NCBI GenBank assembly: GCA_039621445.1
Contig: CP154956.1
Location: 63,070,257 to 63,134,256, forward strand
Reading direction: 5' to 3'
Source of the DNA: Euglena gracilis
Taxonomy: Eukaryota > Euglenida > Euglenophyceae > Euglenales
DNA length: 64,000 nt
The position numbers were made by a program, and so were the translations under genes. The notes under the pieces were generated by a model. It had not been told where the DNA came from and did no database searches. It worked only from the letters and a program-made list of their open reading frames with translations. Shown piece by piece: positions 43,931-56,800 of this stretch; positions within the stretch are counted from its first letter, which is position 1; the number at the start of each line of letters is the position of its first letter.

Positions 43931-46900
43931 CTGCGACAAGGAGGCACTGCGCTTGCCCAATCTGTTCGCGCGGATCAAAAGTTTGTTGGTTTTTTATTTC
44001 TACTAACTCACCGTGCTATCCTGCAAATAAAATAGGAAATGAAGAAGGCCTCCCGATGAAAATTGAAGAGAATGCAAACGTGAGGGGTCTGAGGTTGGAC
44101 TGGGCAAGTCTTTAAAACCGCGGTTCAAAAGTTCTAACTCTGTCCAATAATGTCAAATTTGCTTTTATAAACTCGCCGAGCAGGACGTTGCGAACGATCC
44201 CCCGGGGGGGTTTCGCAATAAAAGCTGACCCCCCCCCTAGGGTTACCCCTGGGAGTCCAAAAATAGCCAAGGTTGGGAAAAGATGGGTTGAAAGAGACAA
44301 CTGTCAAATAACATTATACTTTCGAAGAGCCAGTCAGTCACTCTTCAGATTCTTGACCTCACCACCCGACTGTCTGGGGGGGGGGGGGTTAGAGAATGAG
44401 TGACTGACTATGGTGAAAAGGCTCTGGTGGGGTCATAAGTGAGAAAATTCAACCCCGTCCATTTTAGAATGACTCTTTACAATCAGGGCAGTCCTGAACG
44501 AAACAAAAAAATATCTGCTGTCCCAGCACATTCAACCACAAATCCAAAGGGAAAATTTTCAATTCGGTATTTTTCGACGAAAGAGGTCGACCTCAAGGGG
44601 GGAAACTATTTTTGGCCTCCTCAGATCATCGCCAAACCAGCCGAAACACCCAAAAATGTGTCTTTTGATCTATGATTTTTTTGGCTTTTAGCGGTCCTCA
44701 AGAAATAAAAAGAAAATTCCCGTTTCTCTTCATAACGGCCTGTTGGAAATATTACACAAATCTCAAACTGAGAAACATGCTGACTCATGCCAGAAGCCTC
44801 CAGGCAAAGTTCTGCCACTGAGAAGAATGGCTCACGATAAAATAACATGAGCACATGTATAACATGCCTCTTAGGAGGAAGGAAGAAGGAACCCACATGA
44901 AATTGATTAATTAATAACCCACATGATTATGATTGATTACATGTGTCTGAAAAAATGTCTGTCGGCCATTCACTCTCATCATCAGGAACCTCTGGCAAGA
45001 ACTGCACTCCGACAACAGCTCCCAATTTACAACAACCCCCTCTGGATTTTCCACCAACTCAAATATTGGATAACGTCCCATCGTCAAAATCAACATTCAC
45101 AAGGGAGTTCAACCCCAAGAAAGGGGGCCCAAGACCAGTCAGTCAAACTGGAAAATAAAAAGAAAAGGTGAATAAGGGATTTGCATTTGTATGCAATCCG
45201 CCACACATGAAGACCTGGGCAAAGGGCAGCAGACCTTGGTCACTGCATTGCGGAAGTCAGCGCTGCTGCCGATGGGGACGGTGAACGACACCTTCGTGAT
45301 GACGTCCCCGACCGCCACTCCGGAGGACCCCACGGCCGGGTCCACTCCGATCACCCGCACCCCGGGGTGCATCTTGATCGGCTCCTTCGTCAGGTAAAGC
45401 TGCGAAATGCAGGGGCGGCTTTTCACAGGGGCAGGCAGTGCAGGAGAAGAAGAAGAACAACAACAACAAGAAGAAGAAGAAGAAGAAGAAGAAAGGCGGA
45501 GTAAGAGAGATTTGAAAAAAGTATAATTTGTGGAGGTTGAAAAAAAACCAGAGTCAGAGATTGGGGGCTAATTTCCAGCCTTCCCCGCGGTGAAGGACCA
45601 GACTTGCCAAGGGGAAAAAATTTGGGAGGAAAAAAACAGGCATGAAAAAGCAGAGGTCCTCGTTAGGAATGAGACGTGCTTTGAGGTTTGCATTCAGCTT
45701 CCATGCCTGCCACATGCCTGGGCCCGCTCCTCCGCGATGTCGATGCCGAGGCTGACCGGGCAGTGCACCACGGAGTACTCCGGCGTGCTCGGGTGGTACA
45801 CGCCCCCGAGGGTGCGGAGCTGCTCCTCCAGCTCCCTGCGGCAGGGGGCGGGGTGGCCTGGCAGGCGCTCAACGATTGAAACCAGCAACGTTCCTTGGGG
45901 AGCAGAATGCCAAACCCTGCATGCTGCCTTCACGATCCACCAGCCATGGAGGCGCACGGGGAAACTTTTGCCAAGGATGAGAGGCAGAAAATTAAAAAAA
46001 ATCCAAAAATTCTCTTCAGAAGCCCAAAAGGAAGTTGGACCGCCATGTACTTTTGTCGAGAAAGGAGAGTGTCTCATGTCCATCTCACCAGTGGATAAAA
46101 AGTGAACAAAGGTGCTGGCTGGCTGGAAAGCCACCTCCGAGGGCTTTCCAGCCAAACAGCACCTTGCCAACCTTGCACATCACGAAACCCTCTGAAGGAA
46201 AAAAGGTGGAAACGCAAAGCCTTGGCGCCAAATAACAGAGTGGGGGGGGGGGGCTTGAGATGGAGGAAAATGGAGTTGGCAACCTCACCAGGTCTGCCAT
46301 AAGACTTGGCTGGCGGTGGGCGATATGGTCTCTTGCACATGATGCCAATCTCTCTGCAGGTCTCCCACCAGGTAACTCCAACTTTCACCCATTGCAGGAA
46401 TGCAAAAGCCAAAACAGAGAATTAAATAATTAGAAGAGCTGATGAAAAACAACAAACCCCCTGGGATGGTTTTCACAACACAAAAGGGAGGAAAACAGAA
46501 GGGAAAAGAAGGGAGTTCTGATCCTTCCCATGTGTAAAAAGGTACCCTCCTCTTCGATGGCTGTCAGATGTGGTCGTCCTCTTCCGCGGCCGATCTCGCA
46601 CTCAACACATAGTTGGCTCCCCCCCCCCCCCCCCGCGCAATAACGGAAAGGAACACAAAAAATTTAAGTGCGAGAACGGCTGACTAAATTCCAAGAGGTA
46701 ATTGTTGATGGAAATGTCCCCAACAAACAAGGGCGTGGCAACGCAACAGGTTTGGGGGGGATCGAGACTGAGTCTCTTCGTTGCCCCCCCCTGCCTCTTG
46801 GCAGCGGGCAGTCCACACCCAATGCGCTCCTCGTACTTCCGCTTGATCTGCTGCTCGCGGAAGGCGAACTGCTCCTGCAGGTCCTGCTCCCGCAGCTCCC

Positions 46901-47160
46901 ACATCCGCACCTCCACCTGCAGCTTCTCGTTCTGCATCATGAGCCGCTCCTCGTAGTCCACCGCACTGCACAGCGGCGGTGCCTGGGCCACAATTCCTTT
47001 CCGAATGGGGGACCGGCGACTGCTCCTCCCTGGGCCTCGCAGAGGACATTCCCCAACACACAGCTCGCCCCCTCCGTATGAAACAAACACTGAAATTACA
47101 AAGTTAATGTGAGCATCCATTAACTGAAATTAAGTAATTAATTAAATAAGATTTTTAATG

Positions 47161-47214
<54 letters not shown>

Positions 47215-47797
47215 CTGATTGATTGATTAATCAATTTAAGAAAAAAAGTAAGATTAACACAAAGGTGTTCAGTCAAGCCAGGATTCCGTGCGGCGGCAAA
47301 GCTTTTGGCCCAAACGGGGGTGTTTGGACACCGAGGACACAGTGGGGGGGAGGGCACAGGGAGACCTGGAATGCATGTCCTGCATGAACGCCTGCTGCTT
47401 GCGGTCCATCACCCCCTGGACGGCGTCCGAGATCTGCCGCCACGACGCCTCGTCTGCGCCGCTCAGCTGCTGCAGGAGGGCCACCGACCGCTCCTCCTGC
47501 GACTGCAGCACCTCCTGCACCGGGGGGCGGGCAGGGCCGCTTGTGCCGCCGCGATACACCCCGCCGTCGGCCTTGCGACCAACTGCGCCGGCTGTGGGTG
47601 GTTGCAACAAGCCTGAGGGCACCCTGACACGGAACCTGATATTTAATGCGGTTGCCAACTCTTCACCACAAAAGACATTGGCAATATGAGTATTCAATGT
47701 GCTTTGCTTGATGTGGCTGTGTGTTGAACCTGGTTGCGTTCCATTTTCCATTTTGTTGTGTAAATGTGTGTGTGTGTGTGTGTGTGTTCGCGCGCAC

Positions 47798-47830
<33 letters not shown>

Positions 47831-50800
47831 CGTACGTGCATGCATGACACACATCAAAATAATTTGCTCGATGGCAGCCTCGATGGCATTGAATCTACCT
47901 GTTCCCGGTTATCCAACTCCCGGATGTACGCCTTCAACTTGCGTGTTGCATCATCTGATGGGCCTCCCTCGCTCCGCCTTGGGGCTGGCAACTCCATCTG
48001 TGCACCCTGAGCAGAGGTTGTTGTGGGATTAAAAAAAACTGCACTGCGTACAGTGTCAGACCCTCACCCTAATACCGGGGGGGGATTTTGTGCTAGATAA
48101 GTTTTGCAGCTACAAATTTCGCGGGCGACAAATTTCGCGGGATTCCTTAAAAATGTCCGGAAATATTTCGCGGGATTTGCTTCCGCGAAATTTGTCCGCG
48201 CAAATTTTCTCTAGGGCAAAATCCCCCCCCCCCCGGTAATGCCCCCCGCAAAACCGCAGCCAAAAAAAAAATCCCAACTAACCTCTTGCCCTGGAAACAA
48301 AAAAAATATAAAACCCCGCAAAAAAGCATGCTAATGTTAAAAGAAAATCCAGGGGACGGAATCTTGGGCCTCAGGAAGTCCGTTCGAACGAGTGAATCAC
48401 TTTTAGTCACTGTCTATTCAGCCAAAATGGATCGACGAGGCTGCACAAGTGGAGTATCAGGGGTGTATCCATTCGATATCCAAGGAGACATATCTATAAC
48501 TGGTGCTGGGCGTGGAGTCAAGGGGAGATCAAATTACGGTCAGATGGGACGTTTGCAAGGGCTTCATTCTTGGTCTCCAAACATTTCCGAGACATTTTGG
48601 GGGGGGGGAACAGCCCAAAACAGCCCCAAAACCATCATTCTGAAGAGAAAAGAGCTCGGTGACCCCACACTCAGCCAGGTTCATGTGCACAGAATGCCCA
48701 GAAAGCAAACGGCGAGGTTAGATTTTCTTTTTTGCTTTGTTTGTCCCTTCCAGTTCGAAAAGAAAGGTACAAACAGACGTTATTGGAAAATGAAATGCAT
48801 TAAATTAAATTTAAACAGTGACGCCTCACGTTTTTATGTTTGCACAGCCCCAAACACCTCTGTTTTGGTCTGTTTTGACTTTTTGTCTATTTTGCCTTTT
48901 TTCTGTTTTGCCTATTTTGTATAACTCTAGAAAAAAAAAATCGATTTTTCAAAACATCTCCAAAATGATGGGAAATGAAAGGAAATCATCCACAACCAAA
49001 AATATTCCCCCTGAGACCGACTACCCCCCCCACCCATTTAGAACGACCCCCCTCTGATAACGAACCCCCCGCATTTATAACGACCCATCCTGGAATTTCC
49101 ACCAAAAAAAAGAAATATAACCACCCATGGTTGACAAAGAGCAGAAAGCACGGGTAAGATGATGCATCTCATGTAAGAGCGTCCAGGCTCACCAGTGTTT
49201 ACTTGAAGTGTGAGCGGATCGACCGCTGCTTGGACGGGGGCGTGGTCAGGGTGGGCGGAGGAGCAGAGCCTATAGAGGACCCTACCATTCTTTCTACCAT
49301 CCTTGCTGGCTTTGTGTGAGGATGTGCAAGGGTCGCACATCCTCACACAAAGCCAGCAAGGATGGTAGAAAGCGTGTCAGACATAGCTGTGGCAGGGAAC
49401 ACAGCAAAGCCCCCTCTGATAACGACCCCCCATTTATAACGACCCCCTCTGGATTTTCCACCAACTGAAAAGTCAGGTAACGACCCATCGTTATATTCAG
49501 GGGGGGGGTTTACCACCCCGTACAAGCCTCCATGGCCAGCTGTGTACCTGACCCAAAAAATAGCCCGTTTTCCATTTATTTTCTGCCTTTTCAGGTTTTG
49601 TTTTCCTGGTTTACTCTTTCATTGGTTTTTTTGTTTTCTTAAACATTTAGTTGTTTGAATTTTCTGTTTTTTTTTAATTTCCCATTTTTTTAAATCTGCT
49701 TCTTTTATTCAGATTACTTTTATACAAAGAGTTCCGCACTTAACAAAACCTGGTGGGTGCGTGGTATGGGAACACTGTTTGTTGAGAGACTTGGTTTGGT
49801 ATGACTTGGTCAGGGTTAGAATTAAGGTTAGGGTTTTGGTGAGGGTCAGGTGTGATCTGGGAGGGGTGGTTGGGTAAGGGGGCAGGGTCCCAGGTTCATG
49901 GGAGGGATCACAAAAATGAATTCAAATGGAAAAGGGTGTCAAAATTTGAAAACCTAAAAGGGAGGACACCTGGGGGATTCACAAAAAAATGAAACAATAC
50001 TTGTTTAGAACTCATTGCAATGCGTTGCTCCTTCTGACGTGCAGCAGCGCCAAAAGGAGCTTACGATAAAAAACACCAGATAAAGGAAAAAAATTCTTGT
50101 GAAAAAAATATAAAAAATATAAAAAATTCTTGTGAAAAAATACATCAAATGATACAGAATCTCAAAGCGCACACACATTTTGGCATCGAGATCAGGCTGT
50201 TTTTTACCAACCCCGGGGGGGGGGGGTCCGGAGTGCCTGTGAGTGCCTGCCCAGGCAGGCACTACCCCCCCCCCGGGGGGTCGGATTTCGGCCTGTGCCC
50301 GGGCACATTCCTTTGAAAATGGGCCATTTTTGGCTCCCCGGCGCCTTCGGCGCCGGGGTTGTGCTAGGGCACTTTTGGTCGTGTGCCCCCCCCGGGGGGG
50401 GGTCGGATTTGGAGTGCCTTGGAGTGCCTGCCCAGGCAGGCACCCCCCCTCCCTGGGGTGGGGTCGGCACCCGACTAAAATACAGCCTGATCGAGATGAT
50501 TTTTTGCTCCAGATGTTTTTATAAAAGCTGCATCTGCAGTCATTCTCTGACAATCCTCCCTGTATAAATATTTTTGGATCCGTTTTCTAAAACATCCAGG
50601 AATACATTTGTATTTTTTACTGGTCTGAAAAATCATAATTTTGTTTCCAAAAAATGAAAAAAAAATCATTCGGCACCGTGCCCTTGGCCATCTCAACAGG
50701 TTGGCGTCAGGCTTCTTTTTAAGACCCCCCCGGGGGGGGGGCACCCACCCAGGGTTTTTGGCCTAGCCTGTTTTCGGCCATTTTAAGGTGAAATAGTCGA

Positions 50801-53800
50801 AAAAAAATCGAGAAAAAAAAACGGACACCATGTTGTTTTGTTTTTTGGCCTCCCGGACCCGGAAAAGCTGTTTTTGAGCCGAAAACGAGCGTTTTTCGAC
50901 CCCCCCCCAGCACAGCATCATAAGTAATTCAATTTGCAATGCTAGCTAGTCTCTTTGGCCATCCATTACGTGCAAGTCCCTTTAAGAGCTCAGCATTATT
51001 CAAAACCTGGACTTTCTTTGGGAGCCCCAAAAAAATAATCAGTTGCCTAATTGCAGGGTTGGCAGGGCTATAATATACCAAGGAAAATAACACGAAAAAG
51101 ACATCATCATCACCACCTTCATTTGTGTGCAGATCAGGCAGAGAGGAAGACCTGCGCTTGGGAGAGCCGCCTCCCTGGCTGGGGTAGGGTCCGACTGCCA
51201 GGCATGACGTGCCGCTTCAGGCGAACATAAATCGGCACAGCTGAGGGGGCAGTGGGTTGAGGATTTTTTGATATGTTGTCACCGGCATTGACAAATGGGG
51301 GGAGGAGCTCTCAGTTAGAGTAGTTGTCGACTTTTATTTCTCTATTTTTCACTCGAATTGTTCATTGGTTTCTTCTAATTTGTATGCCCTTCCGAAATTT
51401 GAACCCGGACTGTATGTTGATACACCACTGAATCGTCGCACGTCCATCCACCTCAGTGTCTTTTATTATCCACATAATAAAAGACAAAATTTGTTTAAAA
51501 AAAATAATTTTTTTTAAACAAAGAGCTTAGCGCCAAATAAATAATAATAATATTAAATAAAATATCAATAATAGTAGTAATGATAATTAAAAACTGGCGA
51601 AGGTTTGCATGGCATGCCGAACAGCTCTCCGCACTCAGGCTGAAGAAATCAATCATAGAAATTGAGTACGTGTCATTCTGAAAATAACACAGTTTTTGGG
51701 TAGGTGACGAGCAGGCACCAACGGTTGGGCCCTGTCAGCCGTTGTTGGAATTGCCACCTATGGGGTCGTGAAAATGATCGTCGGCTGGTGATGAAAGCTT
51801 CGCTGGAGGAACAAAATCAAATGGATCAAGCTGAGACTGCTAACCTTCCTGGCCACCAGGGGAGGAAGAATCATTTGAAAAAGAATGCACCACTCTCTCC
51901 CTGCCTTCTTTGCAAAGCACTGAAAACCTCTGTTGAGGCCTGGTGACAAAAATGAATCGGTCGTCCAATAGCCCATACCATACCACCCACAACAAAACCA
52001 ATCAGTTGCACAGAAATCATCACCACGGGTGTGTAAAATCGCAGGCAAACACTGAGATTGCTTGGGGTTGAAAGAACAGGTCAGAGTTGAAGTGTGCAAA
52101 AGGTCACAAGAGTACAAAGGCAACGAGACTGAGAAAAGCAAATTTATCCTAAAAGGGTTATGGTCAGTCACATGAATACAGCAGTAATTGACAACATGGA
52201 CTATGGCACTGCTTTTACATGTAGTGGTCGTCCTTGCTAAATCAAGGTAGGTCTGCTTGGGACCCCTGCAAGTTCGATATAATGTGTTTTCTTTGGGCTG
52301 GATGTATAAACTTTTCAAGGAATTTTGGACATACTGACTCCGAAATATGGTTAAAAAAAAAAGGGAAACCAACTCCTAATCCGGAAAAAATATATACAAA
52401 AGTACCACCGGGGGAAGAGGGGTGGCTGACTCCCCTTCCCTTGGGTCAGCTCAGGCAAGGCCAACCGCCGATTATCGCCATCATCCCTACCGTTTTCTGG
52501 AAGTATTTTTCCTCATTCACAAGCAACTGGATCCAGGCTTTCCGAAACACCTCCATTTGACCCCCAATATTCCGCAATGCCCGAGTTATTCAGCCCAGAA
52601 AGGGCCATAACCTGGGATATGTGCAGATTTAGAAAGAAGAGAAACTTGATTGGATGGGATGTTGACAAGGCTCCCTTTTTGGTTGCCTTTTGATTTTGCT
52701 TACTTTTTGAAATATTTTGAGAATTTTAATTTAGACCCAATCGATGGCTCAGAAACGCCCAAAAACGGCTGTTTTTTTTTGGAAATGAGCCGCGACACAA
52801 CACTGTACCACCATGCACAAGGGAGGATTTGCCACCACCAACACCCCCCTCCCAGTGTCGACTCGGCAAAGGCGAGTTTTGGGGCCAAAACGAAAACTCT
52901 TTTCCAAAAAAATATTTCGAGAAAATGTATCTTACTTCCAAAATGTCGGTCACCCCTGGTTGCCATCGGAAAAAAAATTTTGCGCTGCGGCTCGTTTCAT
53001 GTTTTGCAACTCAGTTGTTTTCAGCCATTTTGAGATGAAGAGTAGTCGCCAGGGCCAGGGGCGCGTCTGTCCCGAACATGGTTTAATGGGGTTGCTATTC
53101 TGCATTATTCAAACACAAGGTCCAGTGCTACTCACAGGCAGTGTGGGCTGCCCTGCTCCCTTGCTTGAGGATGGGGTTGGTTTGCAAACTTTTACACACG
53201 CCGCAACAGAACTTGACATGGGTAGGGAGGAGTTGCCAACGACACGACATGTCAACAAAACGGTCCCATGTGCGGGCAAGGAAAATAAACACCCTCTTTT
53301 GCATGATTTTGGTTACATGTCGAGCCACATCGCCAAATTGGAGAGAAATAGAAGTGGTGAATGGCTCCAGAGAGGCAGATTTAATAATTTTGCCATTCCG
53401 AGGCAATTTTCGAGCAATAATTTCCAGGAAAATGGGCTGTTGCCACAGAGGTTGTGCAGTGACACAACGTGGCTTGTACCGGGGGTATACTGTGTTTTCT
53501 CATAAAAACCTTTTCCGTGCAGCACAACATTTTAAGATTCAACAAAGAGCAACAATCCCTGTCCAACTGGAAAAGCATAATGCCCACAGACAATCTTCAA
53601 GGACTTTGCATAATGGGTAACAAAAAAAGTCTTTACTGCGATCTTTGGATGGCAAAAAAAACCCTGAATTCTGACAATTGTTTGACAAAATATCCAGATG
53701 GGGGGACATAAATAATTGGAAACCGAAGTGCTTTGGCGGAGATTTCCGTTTTGAAAGCAGAAAAAGTGCACCACCATGACAGCGCTGTATAATACTTCTT

Positions 53801-56800
53801 GACCGCTCATCTGTGATAATGTCAATGGGCAACAACATGCAGACCTTCATGACTTCACAATGCCTGGGTTCAAAGAGGCGTTTGAAAGGTGCAACAGGAA
53901 AATATCATGGGAAAAGGATTTCTGGGAAAAGTAGGGTGCTTTATAAAAACTTTTAATTTCCCAAAGAGCTTTAGTCCAATCGTTCGAAGCGAAAGCAATG
54001 CCCAGAACGACGCTGGGATATGGGCGATGGTACAGTGGGATGAGGAACGTACAAAACGTACAAGGTTGAACTGAGGAAAGCATGACTAAGGGTTACTGAG
54101 GAGCTGAGGAAATGAGTTAGGGGGTTGTTCTAGAGGGCGGGTTATAGTTTCAGCTGACGCTTGATGGCCTGGACGTCTTCAGGCTTTGAAGGCGTTTCAG
54201 GCCCCGAAGACGAGGGAGAGGAGTGAAACTGGCGTTGTGCACGGGGTTATCTTAAGGACCCCCCCCCCCCGGGGGGGAGTCCAGCCTCCGGCTGGCAAAA
54301 AGGCTGCTGGCTGGAAATGAGCTGCTGGCTAGACCCCCCCCCGGGGGATGGGGGGGCCTGGGGCTGGAGCGGACTGGGCTGGGCTGGGTCGATGAAAACC
54401 AAAATTTTCTAACACATTTTTGCCGTTTTCGACAATTTGATGGATGGATGTGGATCAAAGCTGGGGCCCCCCGGGGGGTCGAGTGAAATAAATTTGGGTC
54501 CAGCCTGGCCGGAAGACGGGCCAGCCGGCCGAAGGCCGGGCCAGCCGGCCACAGGCCGGCCAGCCAACTGGGCTGCCCAGCTCACCTATCCCTGCATTTT
54601 TTCCCCTCATTACAGCTTCCCCCATGGGGTGCCCTCCGGCTTAAGAAAACCCCTGGCGTTCTGCGCTGTTTAGGATTTAAGTGCAAATGAAATAGGGAGA
54701 AAAGCCTAGTTAAAAAAATGCGAAAAATAGCATTATGGAAAAAATTACTGACAACGGGGGTGGGTTGCGAAATAAAGTAAAAGGGTTGTTTGAGTTTTTT
54801 TGAAATGGTTGCAAACGACAATGCAAAACAAATGGCTGAAAACATTGCATTTGTTTACATGTGCAAGGGGGGTTGCTTGTCTGCTCAATATTTTTTTCTG
54901 TTGAGGATTGGTCCAAAAATTCTAACTATGCACACTTATAAACAAAAACACTGGACAATAATTGGCACATTAATTTTTTTATGGCAGCAAAAACAAACCG
55001 AATCACTTTTCTTACTCCCTGTGATTAAGGGAAACGATAAGGGGGGGGGGTGACTCACAGTGCTGGAACTTCATGAGGTACAAAACGGGGTGTGTCCATT
55101 TTTACGGGGGTTTTTTAAAAGAGGCTTGTGGTGTAAAAAAGTGCCAGGAAGAGGTGGGATTCACAAAATGGAAAGAATGAGGCGTGTGAAGAACGGGGAG
55201 AAGGGATGGTAGCAATGTAAGATTCGTAGGGCTAGCGACTTCAAAAATAGCACAGTTTTCAAGTGGCAGACACGGCTTTTGTCATGCAAAGGATTCGAAA
55301 GGACTCCTGGGATGCGGAAGGGGAAAGAAAACGTGGTGCGGAAAGCGGGGTAAGGGACTGGGGGGAGTGGGTTCATGGCTAGGGGGTGGGGCGGGGTTCT
55401 GAGGCCCGCTTTGGGCTGTTTGAGTTGCAGGGCCTCGCCGGTGGTGGGGTGGGTGACAGGGGGAGGGGGGACGTGAAAGCAGGTTGGGCATTGAATGTTC
55501 GTTTCTGCGGATCGTGAGGAGTGGGAGGATGTGAAGGAGGGGGCTCGCCTGGACTGGATGCTGCTGGCTGGATGACCTCCGGGGATATTGTAGAACAAGA
55601 TTGGGGGTGAAGGAGTGAGGGGTGGGTGGGGTTGAAAAAAACCAGACCGGAGTGTCATAGCGCTATCAGGCTGGGGAGAGAGTTGGGTCTGTTAGGGGGT
55701 AGGCAAGGGCCGAATGGAGCGTGGAGGGCATACAAAACCTTTTCTATGCGGGGGATGTGGGGATTGTGGGGGGGGGGTCATGGAAAATAAAAGTGGACCG
55801 GAAAAAGGGGCCTCGGAGGGCCTTACGAATGGTAGGAGGGAAGAGGGGGGGGGTGGGGAGGGGGAGGGGGTAGGGTCAACAAGCAAACCAAAAAAAAATG
55901 AGGATGGGGAGGATTGAAGAAAACAAGCGGGAGGGGGGGGGGGGGTGAGTGCAGGCAGCACATGCAAGATGCGTTTGGGGGATGGGGGTGTATATTTGCT
56001 GGAATTAAACTTGAGGGTGGTTTCAGAATTTATATTGGAATGCAAAAAAATCCGGAGGGCAACCAAACAAAAATTTTTTGGCAAAGGGGAATTTTTGTGC
56101 AAAAAATGAGGATATGCCAATCTGTGGGTGAGAATATGGGAATTCCTTTTTTTACCGCAAAACGGGGGGAAGGGGGTGCAAATTCAGAAAAACGAGATTA
56201 TTGCAATTAAAAAAAAACGGGTGTAGTTGGGTTTCCTCTATGGGGGCGCGTGGGGATTTTGGGATTGGAGGACACCGAAAAAGGGTGGAGGGGTGGGTCC
56301 AAGTCACTTAGGATTGTAGGACAGGGGGGGGGGGGGGGGGTTGTTGAACTTGGCAAGTGGATAAAAAGGAAGTAGGGGGGTGAGGAAGGGCAACCACGGG
56401 GAGATGGATTAAATGGATCCTGTGGGGATTTGCAACAGGCTAATTTGGAGCAAAAGAGGGCTAGGCGGGACGCAGAGAGAATTTTGGAAAGACTGGATTA
56501 CAGCTTAAGAGTGAGATCTCCAAGAAAACGTGGGCTGAAGGATGGTGCCTGCTAGGATTGAGTTGCGCAGACTGATGGGGATTAGAATGGCATAAGAAGG
56601 TGGAAACATAAACGTTGTAAATGAGGGTGGAGTGGGCATGAGGGAGGAGAATGGGGAGGTAAAAAAAAGTGGGTTACGCCTGTTGACAGCCGGGGGTGCT
56701 GGCATTTAGCAACAAGCTCGGGGCAGAAAAGGGTTGTAACCTAAGGTAGTTGGGTGGCACATCAAGGAGGGGGGGGAGTTTGCACCCCCTGCTGCCTCGG

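Noticed and set aside
49800-49880. Telomere-like ggttagggtt phrases
   Set aside because: Only one or two irregular units, not a telomeric array.
52813-53505. A 230-codon plus-strand open frame
   Set aside because: It overlaps open frames on both strands, has no recognisable motif and no codon-like pattern. The minus-strand transposase-like text fits slightly better.
55161-56120. Proline-rich minus-strand open frames
   Set aside because: They are explained by the purine strand bias of the region. No domain or splice support.
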